Part shown: piece by piece, positions 50,188 through 59,883 of the stretch
Layout of the letters: the number at the start of each line of letters is the position of its first letter
How positions within the stretch are numbered: the first letter of the stretch is position 1
DNA from: Paenibacillus sp. LS1
GTDB lineage: Bacteria; Bacillota; Bacilli; Paenibacillales; Paenibacillaceae
NCBI RefSeq assembly: GCF_026013365.1
Contig: NZ_JAPDOE010000011.1
Location: 163,148-227,147, forward strand
Direction: 5' to 3'
Length of the DNA stretch: 64,000 nucleotides
Notes under the pieces: model-generated
What the model saw: only the letters and a program-made list of their open reading frames with translations
The model's database searches: none
What the model was told of the DNA's origin: nothing
Made by a program: the position numbers and the translations under genes

Positions 50188-50198
50188 TTTCATTTTAT

Positions 50199-50969
50199 TC
50201 AATATGGAATCATATATTTCCGAGCAGTAACCATGAAGCGTGCCGAGTTCGTACGAATGCCCTTCTCGTCGTGATTTTCTTTCACAAACTGCTGGAATCG
50301 CTCAAAGTCAGTGTCTACCTTTCCAAAATCAGGAATGATGGGTGCATGGGTTAGGAGAAACATCAAATCTTCGGGTGTAACGTAATGCTCCACTACATTA
50401 TATTCACGGGCCTGAATGTCCTGGAAACCTGCCTTTTGAAGTTCATGCTTGTATCGTTCCATCAATGTGCCAGGTTGAATGCCAAGACTTTGTCCACGGC
50501 CAAAAGCTTCTGAAATGTTGGATTTATCATGTTCACTGACCTGCTGGGTTAGAAATATCCCATCTTCAGCAAGAACCCTGAATACTTCTGAAGCAGAGAA
50601 ACCGGAGTGTCTGGAGGATACTATATTAAAGAAGGAATCTGGAAATACGAGTTTGTTTGCATCCATATGCAGAAAGCGTACATTGGGATGAGTGCCCGCA
50701 ACCTGAAGATTATGCTGTGCGGTTTCAATCATTCCTTGAGCGAGATCAATTCCCACCAGTAACAAGGCTTCTTCCGCAATGGACAGAATGGCTTCTCCAC
50801 CACCCGTCCCAATATCCAACAACAGGTCGGACGAGCACGTATGGCGAACAACTTCCTCATAGAAGTTCCATCCGATGTTCTCCGAGACAACATTCAGGGA
50901 GCTGAAGTTCCAGCCATTCGTCCGGCCTGCGCGTTCATAAAAGTCAGCGTAATCTATTTTGTTTTTCAT
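50199..50969 (-). CDS. Class I SAM-dependent methyltransferase
   Basis: The 256-residue protein has the class I motifs: LLLDIGTGGGEAIL (motif I), VGIDLAQGMIETAQHN (acidic loop), and FLHMDANKLVFPDSFFNIVSSRHSGF (motifs II-III). The C-terminal region AGFQDIQAREYNVVEHYVTPEDL is typical of UbiE/methyltransf_11 proteins of Bacillales. The acceptor is unknown. GGAGG precedes the ATG. No partner gene is adjacent. Confidence 0.87.
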   Translation of the reverse strand: MKNKIDYADFYERAGRTNGWNFSSLNVVSENIGWNFYEEVVRHTCSSDLLLDIGTGGGEAILSIAEEALLLVGIDLAQGMIETAQHNLQVAGTHPNVRFLHMDANKLVFPDSFFNIVSSRHSGFSASEVFRVLAEDGIFLTQQVSEHDKSNISEAFGRGQSLGIQPGTLMERYKHELQKAGFQDIQAREYNVVEHYVTPEDLMFLLTHAPIIPDFGKVDTDFERFQQFVKENHDEKGIRTNSARFMVTARKYMIPY

Positions 50970-51245
50970 TTTTATTTTCCTCCAATGTGAGTTTGTTTGA
51001 ACAGGACAAGAGAGTTGTGCGAAATCGTTCTAGTGTAAGATGTCGAATGTGATCAAATGGACAGACGTGTCCCTTGATAGCTGGTACGCGTTTTGACCCA
51101 GCCCGACGACTATTTACTTCGAATCATTCGGAGCAACATCCGTGTCACCTCACAAGTTGGAATATTACTAATTATATTCAATTGACAGCGTATACGCGAG
51201 GTGTTATTTTGAGGTGGAATCTATTCTATGAGTTCGAGGTGATCC

Positions 51246-51665
51246 ATGGTGGCTGTTCGTGCTAAGCAGATTTTTGTCAATTTACCTGTTCGAGATTTGA
51301 AGAAATCCGTTGAATTTTTTACTAAGGTGGGATTTGAGTTTAACGCCAATTTTACGGACGAGTCTGCTACCTGTATGATTATCGGGGAAAACATTTACGC
51401 CATGCTTCTGGTGGAGGAACGTTTCCAATCCTTCATCTCGAAAAAAATCTCCAATGCCGCCGATACAACTGAAGTCATCGTTGCCCTGTCTGTGGATAGT
51501 CGTGAACAGGTGGATGTAATTGTACAAGCTGCCCTCGATGCAGGCGCGAAACCATACAACGAACCGCAGGATCACGGATTCATGTATGGCTGGAGTTTTC
51601 AGGATCTGGACGATCATCTGTGGGAAGTCTCCTATATGGATCTAAGCGCTTTTCCTTTGGCGTGA
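51246..51665 (+). CDS. VOC-superfamily (glyoxalase-like) protein
   Basis: The 139-residue protein has the paired beta-alpha-beta-beta-beta units of the vicinal-oxygen-chelate fold: IFVNLPVRDLKKSVEFFTKVGFEF, then MYGWSFQDLDDHLWEV with a candidate metal-binding Glu at the end. The missing His at the usual first ligand position suggests that it may not be a metalloenzyme. GAGGTGATCC precedes the ATG. Members of this subgroup are annotated as lactoylglutathione-lyase-like, but the substrate is unknown. Confidence 0.82.
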   Translation: MVAVRAKQIFVNLPVRDLKKSVEFFTKVGFEFNANFTDESATCMIIGENIYAMLLVEERFQSFISKKISNAADTTEVIVALSVDSREQVDVIVQAALDAGAKPYNEPQDHGFMYGWSFQDLDDHLWEVSYMDLSAFPLA

Positions 51666-51681
51666 CAAAATAAAAATAAGT

Positions 51682-51718
51682 AAAACCTTCCTAGTATTAT
51701 TATAGGAAGGTTTTTTTG
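51682..51718 (+). terminator. Rho-independent terminator after the VOC gene
   Basis: AAACCTTCCTA pairs with TAGGAAGGTTT around a short loop, followed by T7. Confidence 0.93.
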
Positions 51719-52018
51719 CATCACTTCTGCATCCATTTATTATCGGAAGTATGTAATGCTAACGAACTGGGCAACATCCGGGTACGCACAGGACAGCAGG
51801 GCTGAACAGGAGGAGATACCGCGTGTCGGTATCTCCTTCTTCGTTTATGGAAAACACGCACCGAATTTATCCGGATAACATATGGTGTAATTTACCTTTT
51901 TGCTATATGATAAGTGTCGATTCATGTTGACACTAAGTATCGAAAGATGCCAAAAGCTGATGTACTAAAAAGTTAGAAGGTAAGTATACATACGTTTCTT
52001 TTTGATGGAGGGATTAGG
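51719..52018. other. Intergenic region with a second hairpin and an inverted repeat
   Basis: Three hundred bases without a gene. GGAGATACCG and CGGTATCTCC (51811-51836) form a strong stem followed by TTCTTCGTTT, which could be a second terminator or part of a small RNA. AGTGTC and GACACT with a 10-base centre (51913-51934) may be an operator for the downstream gene. A 40-codon frame from 51756 has no ribosome-binding site. Confidence 0.45.
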
Positions 52019-53263
52019 ATGTATTGTCACATATGTGGAACCAAAAGTAGTCCTGGGGATAGTATGTGCAGAAAGTGTAACACAAAACTGAAAGATGCAA
52101 GCTCCACAGAGGAACAGATCTGGGCGGAAACAGCCGTGGGTTTGGAAAAAAGAACAGGAGAAACAGCCGAATTATTATCCCGGCAGCAACAGCCTGCACC
52201 CAGACAGGGCAACACCATTCAAGGCCGTGCATTTAGTTGGATCATTCCACTGTTACTGGCAGCCGTAATGGGGGCTTTGCTAACGTTCTACTACCAGCAG
52301 GAGACGAGTATTAATGCGGAGGTGAAGTCTCTGCATCAACAGGCGGAACAAGCTGCACTAGAGGGGAAATATAAAGAAGCTCTTCAACTGCTGGACAGCG
52401 CGCTAACGAAACGGCCGAACTATGATGCACTTGTACAGGATCGCCAAATAACGGCGAAAGCGTTCAATTTGATGAATCAGTTAAATGAGGCTGCCACAAG
52501 TCTAAAAACAGGAAAACTCTCAGAAGGAGACAAATCCATTCAGGCAGTAGCGAAAGTACTGAAAGAGCGAGAAGAGCCCGTTTTCACCAAAGTGCGTGCC
52601 ACATTAAGTAATAGAAAGGTTACGCTGGCTGTGCTGAAGGTGAAGAAAGAAATCGATAGTTTGACGACAGTAGAGGCTTTGGCTGAGAAGCTGGATACGA
52701 TATCGAATCTGAAGGGTAAGGAAGCCGAAGCAGTAGAGAAGCAAATTGTTGATAAGCTGGCAGGGATTAGCTATAAGCAGGCTGAGCAGCAAGTCAAGAC
52801 AAAGGATTTTGCAGCGGCATTGCAAACGGTCGATCAAGGGCTGTCTTATGCGCCGGAGGATGACAAACTGACAGCGTATCGTGATCGAGTGCTGAGTGAG
52901 AAGAAGAATTTCGAGAAAGCGGAAGCCGAACGGATTCAACTTGCCGAACAGCAGGCAGCAGAAGAAGATCTGAAGAATCGAACGTCGGCAGTGAGCATTG
53001 TGAATGTCGAAGCGACGCTTGATATGTATGGTGACCTGTATATTAGCGGTTCAATCATAAACAATGCAACTCGGCCGATCTCTTCCGTCACCATTATGGT
53101 CGATATATATGGTACAGACGGCACTTATCTCGGTCAAACTTATGTGGATGTGTATCCAAGCTGGCTTGAAGTGGGTGAAGAAGGATTTTTTGAGACGTAT
53201 TATTATGGTGTATACCAAGAAGCAGAAGTATCTGTTGTGAATGCAACGTGGTATCTGGAATAG
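52019..53263 (+). CDS. Zinc-ribbon, single-pass membrane protein with C-terminal FxLYD-like domain
   Basis: The 414-residue protein starts with a zinc ribbon (CHICGTKSSPGDSMCRKC, residues 3-20) in the cytoplasm. A transmembrane helix follows (about 74-91), then a long helical and coiled-coil region with TPR-like motifs (about 95-320; EGKYKEALQLLDSALTKRPNYDAL and DFAAALQTVDQGLSYAPEDDKL), and a beta-rich C-terminal domain with LDMYGDLYISGSIINNATRPISSVTIMVDIY, typical of FxLYD domains. It is extracytoplasmic except for the ribbon. The next gene encodes an HtrA-like protease 14 bases downstream, so the pair probably acts together at the membrane surface. Confidence 0.78.
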   Translation: MYCHICGTKSSPGDSMCRKCNTKLKDASSTEEQIWAETAVGLEKRTGETAELLSRQQQPAPRQGNTIQGRAFSWIIPLLLAAVMGALLTFYYQQETSINAEVKSLHQQAEQAALEGKYKEALQLLDSALTKRPNYDALVQDRQITAKAFNLMNQLNEAATSLKTGKLSEGDKSIQAVAKVLKEREEPVFTKVRATLSNRKVTLAVLKVKKEIDSLTTVEALAEKLDTISNLKGKEAEAVEKQIVDKLAGISYKQAEQQVKTKDFAAALQTVDQGLSYAPEDDKLTAYRDRVLSEKKNFEKAEAERIQLAEQQAAEEDLKNRTSAVSIVNVEATLDMYGDLYISGSIINNATRPISSVTIMVDIYGTDGTYLGQTYVDVYPSWLEVGEEGFFETYYYGVYQEAEVSVVNATWYLE

Positions 53264-53277
53264 GAGGACAGGTCGGA

Positions 53278-54426
53278 ATGGGCAAACGAATATGGAGCAC
53301 CATTATATCCAGTGCAATCATTATAGGAGCCGGAGCAGGAGGCGTGTTCTGGATTCACAGTTATACAGCAGATCAGTTGCAGGCTGAACCGAGATTGGCA
53401 GTTGTTAATGCGAAAGAAACAGAAACCGCGGCATCCAAAACGTCCTCCAAGACAGCCGTGAAGAAATCACGTAAACAGATTATTGAGGAGAGTCAGAAAA
53501 AAGTGGTTACGATCGAGAGTAGCAGCGGGCTAGGCTCCGGGTTTCTCTATAATGATCAGGGAGATGTTGTAACCAATGCTCATGTGGTAGAAGGTTCGGA
53601 GGAAGTGACGATACGTACTCTGAATCATGAGGAATACAAAGGAACCGTAATTGGAATCGGGGAAGAAACAGATATTGCTGTTGTTCGAGTACCTGATCTG
53701 AAAAAGTTGAAACCGCTGGCTATCGCCAAATCTAAAGCCGAGACTGGAGATGAAATCCTGGCTCTTGGGAGCCCGCTGGGATTAGAGAACACGGTAACTA
53801 CAGGCATTATCAGCGGTGTTGGACGCAGCTTCGAAATTGCGCCTTACATTTACAGCAATCTGTATCAGATCTCGGCGCCGATTACCCATGGCAACAGTGG
53901 CGGACCACTAATCAACGCAGAGACGGGCGAAGTACTTGGTATTAACTCAGCCGTTGTGGAGCAGGAGGGTGGGATCGGGTTCAGTATCCCAATCACTACC
54001 GTGCTGAAGCAAGTGCAAGCCTGGTCCATGAAACCATCCAGCACAACGGCGGTTCAGACGGCTGGTGGTAATGGATCGGGATCGACCTCTGCTTCAGCGA
54101 AAGCAGAATGGGTGGTGACCGAGTTTTACAACAGTCTGAATCTAGGTGACTATGTTACAGCTTATGCTTTGCTCGGAAGTGAATGGCAGAGTGGCACAAG
54201 TTATGCCAAATTTCGTGAGGGTTACCTGAATACCAGTTATGTGACGATTGGAGAGGTCTCCTCTATAGACAAGGGCAATGACGGGATGGAAGTGACTGCA
54301 GTGATTACAGCCGATGAACGCAGGGATGGCGAATATGTAACCACGAAGTATAAGGTTACATATCAGGTTGCTTCTGAGAATGGCCAATTGAAAATACTGC
54401 ATGGTAAAGGTAAGAAAATAACATAA
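53278..54426 (+). CDS. HtrA/DegP-like membrane-anchored serine protease
   Basis: The 382-residue protein has one N-terminal transmembrane anchor (about residues 5-28), a basic linker, and a trypsin-like protease domain (about 75-255). The catalytic triad is His 102 (VVTNAHVVEG), Asp 132 (ETDIAVVRV) and Ser 207 (GNSGGPL). In place of a PDZ domain there is a C-terminal alpha/beta domain of about 100 residues (VVTEFYNSLNLGDYVTAYALL), NTF2-like. AGGAGG lies 10 bases before the ATG; an upstream GTG would overlap the preceding gene. It is coupled to the zinc-ribbon/FxLYD gene. The absence of PDZ suggests that substrates are selected by the C-terminal domain or the partner protein. Confidence 0.87.
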   Translation: MGKRIWSTIISSAIIIGAGAGGVFWIHSYTADQLQAEPRLAVVNAKETETAASKTSSKTAVKKSRKQIIEESQKKVVTIESSSGLGSGFLYNDQGDVVTNAHVVEGSEEVTIRTLNHEEYKGTVIGIGEETDIAVVRVPDLKKLKPLAIAKSKAETGDEILALGSPLGLENTVTTGIISGVGRSFEIAPYIYSNLYQISAPITHGNSGGPLINAETGEVLGINSAVVEQEGGIGFSIPITTVLKQVQAWSMKPSSTTAVQTAGGNGSGSTSASAKAEWVVTEFYNSLNLGDYVTAYALLGSEWQSGTSYAKFREGYLNTSYVTIGEVSSIDKGNDGMEVTAVITADERRDGEYVTTKYKVTYQVASENGQLKILHGKGKKIT

Positions 54427-54428
54427 TC

Positions 54429-54468
54429 AAAAAAGGAGAGTTGGCTGATGTGCCACTCTCCTTTTTTT
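54429..54468 (+). terminator. Rho-independent terminator after the protease gene
   Basis: AAAAAAGGAGAGT pairs with ACTCTCCTTTTTT around a 13-base loop, three bases after the stop codon. Confidence 0.93.
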
Positions 54469-54540
54469 GATTGCTTATATTCAATGCATCTGTTAAAATA
54501 CAGAACGAATGTTCAGTATGCATGGGACGGAGTGAAACGA

Positions 54541-55146
54541 ATGAATATGAATAAAAAGCAACTTCAAACCGAGCAGACCAAGAAGAAACTTGCGGATGCT
54601 TCCAAAGCCCTTTTTGTACAAAAAGGTTATAAAGCAACGTCCATTGAGGATATTGTAGCTGCGACGGGCAGCAGCAAGGGCAATATATATTACCATTTCA
54701 AAAGTAAGGAAGGCCTGTTCCTTTATCTAATCGATGAGTGGGATCGGGAGTGGGAAGCGAGTTGGGCTGCCAAAGAACATCTCTATCGCACCTCTACGGA
54801 GAAGATCTACGGCTTAGCGGAACAATTGATATTGGATGACATGAATCACCCTTTGACGAAAGCAGCCGATGAGTTCTTCACAGGGGAAAAGAAAGAAAAT
54901 GATATTGAGGAGCGGATCTCCTTAATGTTTGAGCGGCATCTTCAATTTAATAAACAAATGATAGAACAAGGAATTGAGAGCGGTGAGTTCAAAGCAGACA
55001 ATGTAGATAACCTCGCGCTCATATTGGAGAGTACCATTATTGGTCTTAGCCAGATGTCACGAGGGATGGATCCGGATCAGGCTCTTGCGCTATATCGTCA
55101 GGCCGCCAGTGTATTCTTGCACGGGATTGCAAAAGATAAAGCTTAA
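54541..55146 (+). CDS. TetR-family transcriptional regulator
   Basis: The 201-residue protein has the TetR HTH in its first 60 residues: KKLADASKALFVQKGYKATSIEDIVAATGSSKGNIYYHFKSKEGLF. The C-terminal ligand domain is helical and variable. The ATG at 54541 has GGAG 8 bases upstream; the longer frame to 54448 overlaps the terminator. The spacer before the gene has a short dyad, GAACGAATGTTC (54504-54515), directly after a TAAAAT-like -10, a plausible self-operator. The MFS efflux gene starts 32 bases after the stop, so this is a classical regulator-pump pair with drug-like inducers. Confidence 0.9.
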   Translation: MNMNKKQLQTEQTKKKLADASKALFVQKGYKATSIEDIVAATGSSKGNIYYHFKSKEGLFLYLIDEWDREWEASWAAKEHLYRTSTEKIYGLAEQLILDDMNHPLTKAADEFFTGEKKENDIEERISLMFERHLQFNKQMIEQGIESGEFKADNVDNLALILESTIIGLSQMSRGMDPDQALALYRQAASVFLHGIAKDKA

Positions 55147-55178
55147 GCAACATTTTGACAACTACGGAGGATGGAATC

Positions 55179-56399
55179 ATGGCATTACTAACACGGAACA
55201 GGGGCGCACTGCTGCTGTTAATGTTTAATATTTTTCTCGTTTTTACAGGTATTGGTCTGGTTGTACCGATTATGCCTGCGTATATGGATCTACTGCATAT
55301 TACCGGATTCACGGTTGGATTGCTGGTAGCAGCATTCTCCTTCACACAGTTCCTGTTCTCCCCGCTTGCGGGTCGATGGTCGGATACGTGGGGACGTAAG
55401 AAAATTATCGTTGGCGGCATGCTGATCTTTGCCGTATCCGAGTTTATGTTTGGTGCGGTCAATGCACCAGTGCTGCTCTTCGCAGCCCGGATGCTGGGTG
55501 GTATTGGAGCAGCGATGATCTTCCCGGCGGTTATGGCATATACCGCGGATATTACGACAGAGGAAGAACGCGGTAAAGGTATGGGGTTGATTAATGCAGC
55601 GATTACAACCGGATTTATCATCGGTCCGGGAATTGGCGGGTACATTGCGGACTTCGGCATTCGAATTCCGTTCTACGCCGCAGGGGTTGCCGGTTTGCTG
55701 GCATCCATCATTACATTGATAATTTTGCCGGAATCTGCACGAAGCACAGGAGAACAAAGTAAACCTGTCGCTGGCGCAGCGGGGGTCAAAGCTCCGGGTA
55801 TGGTATCCCAATTGCTGAATTCGTACCGTGAACCGTACTTTTTCAGCTTGATTATCGTGTTTGTTATGGCATTTGGTCTGGCGAACTATGAGACGGTATT
55901 TTCACTGTTTGTGGATCACAAGTTTGGTTTTACGACAAAAGACATTGCATTCATTATTACATTTGGTTCCATTGCGGGTGCGGTTGTGCAAGTATCCCTG
56001 ATCGGTTGGTTGCTCAACCGGTTTGGTGAAAAGATGGTTATTTCGGTCTGTCTGTTGTTTGTAGCGGTATTTGTACTGTTAACCTTGTTCGTGCATACGT
56101 ACTGGCTCATTCTTGTCGTTACGTTTATCGTCTTTCTGGGTATGGATATTTTGCGTCCGGCAATCAGTACGCAGATGTCCAAACTGGCACAAGAGCAACA
56201 GGGCTTTGTGGCCGGACTGAACTCGGCGTATACCAGTTTGGGGAATATCGCAGGTCCAATCGTAGCTGGAGCATTGTTCGATGTGAATATTAACTATCCT
56301 TACGTTTCGGCAGCTGCCGTTCTGGCGATCTGTTTCCTGTTATCCCTACGGGTACTTAGAGGGGCCAAAGCGGTAAAGCAACCGAAGGCTGAAATGTAA
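55179..56399 (+). CDS. MFS multidrug efflux transporter (Bmr/Blt/NorA-like)
   Basis: The 406-residue protein has 12 predicted transmembrane helices and DHA1 drug/proton antiporter motifs: GRWSDTWGRKKIIVGG (motif A), ARMLGGIGAAMIFPAVMAYTADIT (motif B region), and GLINAAITTGFIIGPGIGGYIAD (motif C, the antiporter signature). GGAGG lies 8 bases before the ATG at 55179. It follows the TetR gene in the same operon, which is expected to repress both. The drug range cannot be deduced. Confidence 0.9.
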   Translation: MALLTRNRGALLLLMFNIFLVFTGIGLVVPIMPAYMDLLHITGFTVGLLVAAFSFTQFLFSPLAGRWSDTWGRKKIIVGGMLIFAVSEFMFGAVNAPVLLFAARMLGGIGAAMIFPAVMAYTADITTEEERGKGMGLINAAITTGFIIGPGIGGYIADFGIRIPFYAAGVAGLLASIITLIILPESARSTGEQSKPVAGAAGVKAPGMVSQLLNSYREPYFFSLIIVFVMAFGLANYETVFSLFVDHKFGFTTKDIAFIITFGSIAGAVVQVSLIGWLLNRFGEKMVISVCLLFVAVFVLLTLFVHTYWLILVVTFIVFLGMDILRPAISTQMSKLAQEQQGFVAGLNSAYTSLGNIAGPIVAGALFDVNINYPYVSAAAVLAICFLLSLRVLRGAKAVKQPKAEM

Positions 56400-56430
56400 T
56401 TTCATTTTGGAAATGAAGTACATTAACACA

Positions 56431-56472
56431 AAAAACAGTCGATCACACCTAACGTGTGGTCGACTGTTTTTT
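56431..56472. terminator. Bidirectional terminator between MFS and bglH genes
   Basis: AAAACAGTCGATCACAC pairs with GTGTGGTCGACTGTTTT (one G-U pair), with long A and T runs on both sides, between convergent genes. Confidence 0.94.
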
Positions 56473-56497
56473 ATTATCATATTAAAGGATTACGGTA

Positions 56498-57907
56498 TTA
56501 ACGGATTTCTCCATTCGTTTCAATCAATTTTTGATACCAGTGGAAGCTCTGTTTGCGGATACGTCTCAATTCCTTAATATCGAATTCCTCACGATCCACA
56601 TAGATGAAGCCATAACGTTTGCTTGATCCCTGATGTGTGCTAACCAGATCGATCGCAGACCAAGGGCAGAAGCCAAATACATCCACGCCGTCCGTAATCG
56701 CCAGTTGAATCTGTTCGATATGTTTATTGAAGAATTCAATACGATATGGATCGTTAACCACGTCGCCTTCCTCGAGTTTATCAAATGCCCCCAGACCATT
56801 TTCCGTAACGATCAATGGCAGATGATAACGAGAGTAGATCTGGCGCAGGGTAGAGCGGAAGCCCACCGGATCAATTTCCCAGCCAAACTCCGTTTTTTGC
56901 AGATTGGGATTCACAGATCCTCTATATGCACCCGGTTCACCTACGATTTCATGCTGATCTCCTGTATGGGAGAAGTCATTACCATCGTTCAGACTTTCAC
57001 CAACCGTTTGGGAAGTATAGTAGTTAAACGCGATAAAGTCAGGGTTTCCTTGCGCCAGGATATCCATATCTCCGTCTTCAATGACAGGTGTATATCCTTT
57101 CTCTTCGAGATAACTCCAGGCAATATGATTATAACGTCCATATACCGCCATATCGAGATAGAGCCAGTTGCGAATGGCAGCATAGTTATCAGCCGCGAGT
57201 GTGTCTTCGGGTTTGGAACTCGCTGGGTAGATTACACCGATGTTGGGCGCTGGACCAATTTTGGCTTCAGGCAGCATTTCATGACATAGGACCATGGCTT
57301 TAGCTTGAGCAACCAGCATGTGGTGATTTTGCTGATACAGTGTTTTTTGCGGATCAACAAGTGTTGTATCCAGTGTACCCAGAGAGCCAGGATGCAGGAT
57401 CAGCATATTTTGTTCGTTGATGGTCAGCCAATATTTGACCCGATCTCCGTAGTTCTCATAAAGGGTTTTGGCATATTGTTCAAAGGCATCAATCGTCGCA
57501 CGGTTGGACCAGCCGCCTTTTTCTTCAAGCGCATAAGGAAGATCGAAGTGATACATCGTCACAATGGGTTCAATACCGTATTTAATTAGCTCATTAATGA
57601 GGGAATCGTAAAAGGCGAGCCCCTTCGGATTCACTTCACCTGCTCCTTGCGGATAGATACGTGTCCATGCGATGGAGAAACGGTAGGCTTTGAAGCCCAT
57701 TTCGGCCAGCAATGCCACATCTTCTTTGTACATATGATAATGATCACTGGTTACCTTGAAGTCGGTTACGCCTTCCACATGATTGCCCATGTCGATGACA
57801 GAAGGGCCTTTACCATCTTCATTCCAAGCTCCCTCAATCTGATAGGCAGAGGTTGAACCTCCCCAGAAAAAATTTTTAGGAAATGGTTTCAGTTGAGTAT
57901 GTTTCAT
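56498..57907 (-). CDS. bglH: 6-phospho-beta-glucosidase (GH1)
   Basis: The 469-residue enzyme shows the GH1 signature: FFWGGSTSAYQIEGAWNEDGKG at the N-terminus, acid/base Glu 165 in LTINEQN and nucleophile Glu 369 in VTENGLG. The C-terminal GSSKRYGFIYVDRE has the Ser-Lys-Tyr pattern that binds the 6-phosphate of PTS-imported beta-glucosides. It would split phosphorylated aryl- or beta-glucosides to glucose 6-phosphate. GGAGG precedes the ATG. It is the third gene of the licT-bglP-bglH operon, 42 bases after the PTS gene. Confidence 0.93.
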   Translation of the reverse strand: MKHTQLKPFPKNFFWGGSTSAYQIEGAWNEDGKGPSVIDMGNHVEGVTDFKVTSDHYHMYKEDVALLAEMGFKAYRFSIAWTRIYPQGAGEVNPKGLAFYDSLINELIKYGIEPIVTMYHFDLPYALEEKGGWSNRATIDAFEQYAKTLYENYGDRVKYWLTINEQNMLILHPGSLGTLDTTLVDPQKTLYQQNHHMLVAQAKAMVLCHEMLPEAKIGPAPNIGVIYPASSKPEDTLAADNYAAIRNWLYLDMAVYGRYNHIAWSYLEEKGYTPVIEDGDMDILAQGNPDFIAFNYYTSQTVGESLNDGNDFSHTGDQHEIVGEPGAYRGSVNPNLQKTEFGWEIDPVGFRSTLRQIYSRYHLPLIVTENGLGAFDKLEEGDVVNDPYRIEFFNKHIEQIQLAITDGVDVFGFCPWSAIDLVSTHQGSSKRYGFIYVDREEFDIKELRRIRKQSFHWYQKLIETNGEIR

Positions 57908-57949
57908 AGTTAGTTCCTCCTAAATTGAATTCGTATAAGATAAGTTGGG

Positions 57950-59848
57950 TCAGACAACGAGAGTCAGCAGGACATCATTTTTCTGTACCTGTTCCTGAGT
58001 TGTTTCGAACACATCCACTTCTTGTTGCGTTAGAGTCACAATGACAGGTGTTACGGTTTCGTATCCGGCTTCCTTGATCTTATCGATGTCAAACTGGATC
58101 AACAGATCGCCCTGTCTGACGATATCACCTTCTTGAACGACAGGAGAGAAGTGTTTTCCCTTTAGCGCTACTGTATTGATGCCGATATGAATCAGGATTT
58201 CTGTTCCTGCGTTGGTTGTTAATCCAATGGCATGTCCAGTTGGGAAGAGGGAAGTGACTACACCATCTACGGGAGCGACAACTTCACCAATCTCAGGGAC
58301 AATCGCCAAACCTTTGCCCATAGCACCAGTCGAAAAGGCTGGGTCGTTAATGGTGCTTAGTGCTACGGCCGTACCTGTGAGTGGGCTATAAATTTGTTCT
58401 TTCTTGATTTCCGTTGTTTTGGTCCCAGGTACGACAGGAAGTTCTGCTGGCGTACTTTCAATTGACGTGTTGGAGACAGATTCATTGGTCGCGGAAACTG
58501 TGTCTTTGGTTTTGCTTTCATAACCGAACATCACGGTTAATACGGCAGCTACCGCAAAGGAGCAGGCAATCGCAATCACGTAGACAACCGTTGGTGTATA
58601 GACAGGAATGGCAAATATATTGTGGAACACATAAGCAGTCATTTTAACACCAAAGTGACCATTAATCGCACCGCCGATCGCACCTGCGATGACCACGATA
58701 GGAATCACACGTTTATAACGCAGGATCAGACCGTATACGATTGGTTCAGTTACTCCTGCAAGTAAACCGGTAAGGCTGGTCGAGCCAGCAAGGGTTCGCA
58801 GGGTTTTATTCTTTTTGGCTTTCAGGAAAATACCGAAGGCTACACCGATTTGTGCAAATACGGCTGCAGCAGCCATGGCTTCAATCGGATCGCCGCCAAC
58901 CCCGATATTTTGTATCGTGATTGGAGTGAAGCCCCAGTGGAGTCCAAAGACAACCATGAAGGTCATGAAACCACCCAGTACAACCCCTGATAATATACCG
59001 CTGACCCCAATGAGCCAAGTTACGCCGGAGGAGATCCAGTCACCTACCGTGGTGCCGAATGGTCCAAAGGCCATTGCGGACAGCGGAACCATAATCATCA
59101 AAGCAATCATTGGTACAAGGAACAATTGCAGGTCTTTCAAAATGATTTTTTTGAGTAACTTATCAAGAACTGCGTAGATGCTAATCGATATGAAGATTGG
59201 GAATACGCTGGCTGAATAATTCATCATGACAACCGGTATACCCAGGAACGATACATCTGAGCCCTTATCCATCAGCCCGGTGAAGCTCGGTTCCATCAGA
59301 GCGGCACCAATTACGCCAGCTACATACGGATTGGCTTTCAGCTTCATACCCAGTGTGATCCCAAGGAAGATGGGCAAGAAATAAAATACAGCGTTGCCGG
59401 CAGCAGACAAAATCAGGTATGTGTCACTTGTATCCGACATCCATCCGAGCATGGTCAGGACAGTCAGCAAAGCTTTTAGCATACCTGATCCTGCCATAGC
59501 CGGGATTAACGGCGAGAAACTTCCGGATATAATTTCAAAAACTTTGGATAATAGCGAGGTTTTTTCCCCTGTAGACTCAGCCGATGAGGAGGAATCTCCT
59601 CCAAAATCCCGGTTTTTCATAATCTCCGCATATACATGAGCCACGTTACTACCGATGACCACCTGGAACTGGCCGCCGCTTTCGACAACGGTAATAATAC
59701 CATCGTGTTTTTCAAGCGTTTCGCGTTCGGCCTTTTTCGAATCTTTCAGGTCGAATCTCAGCCGGGTTGCACAGTGGACAAGACCGTTGATATTGGCTTC
59801 TCCGCCGACGAGACGAACGATGTCATCCCCCATTTTTTTATGATCCAT
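57950..59848 (-). CDS. bglP: PTS beta-glucoside transporter, fused EIIB-EIIC-EIIA
   Basis: The 632-residue protein has an EIIB domain (about 1-85, phosphorylation Cys 26 in LVHCATRLRF), a polytopic EIIC domain (about 100-460), a linker, and an EIIA(Glc)-type domain (about 490-625, with His 554 in ILIHIGINTV). This BCA order is that of BglP/BglF. It imports and phosphorylates beta-glucosides such as salicin or arbutin. AAAGGAG sits 8 bases from the ATG at 59848; an ATG two codons earlier is too close. Expression is controlled by the RAT/terminator element and the cre-covered promoter directly upstream. Confidence 0.94.
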   Translation of the reverse strand: MDHKKMGDDIVRLVGGEANINGLVHCATRLRFDLKDSKKAERETLEKHDGIITVVESGGQFQVVIGSNVAHVYAEIMKNRDFGGDSSSSAESTGEKTSLLSKVFEIISGSFSPLIPAMAGSGMLKALLTVLTMLGWMSDTSDTYLILSAAGNAVFYFLPIFLGITLGMKLKANPYVAGVIGAALMEPSFTGLMDKGSDVSFLGIPVVMMNYSASVFPIFISISIYAVLDKLLKKIILKDLQLFLVPMIALMIMVPLSAMAFGPFGTTVGDWISSGVTWLIGVSGILSGVVLGGFMTFMVVFGLHWGFTPITIQNIGVGGDPIEAMAAAAVFAQIGVAFGIFLKAKKNKTLRTLAGSTSLTGLLAGVTEPIVYGLILRYKRVIPIVVIAGAIGGAINGHFGVKMTAYVFHNIFAIPVYTPTVVYVIAIACSFAVAAVLTVMFGYESKTKDTVSATNESVSNTSIESTPAELPVVPGTKTTEIKKEQIYSPLTGTAVALSTINDPAFSTGAMGKGLAIVPEIGEVVAPVDGVVTSLFPTGHAIGLTTNAGTEILIHIGINTVALKGKHFSPVVQEGDIVRQGDLLIQFDIDKIKEAGYETVTPVIVTLTQQEVDVFETTQEQVQKNDVLLTLVV

Positions 59849-59883
59849 GTTCATTCTCCTTTGTTGTTAAGATTGCCTGAAAA

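Noticed and set aside
51756..51878. 40-codon frame between the VOC and zinc-ribbon genes
   Set aside because: No ribosome-binding site, no recognisable protein features, and it includes the stable hairpin at 51811-51836.
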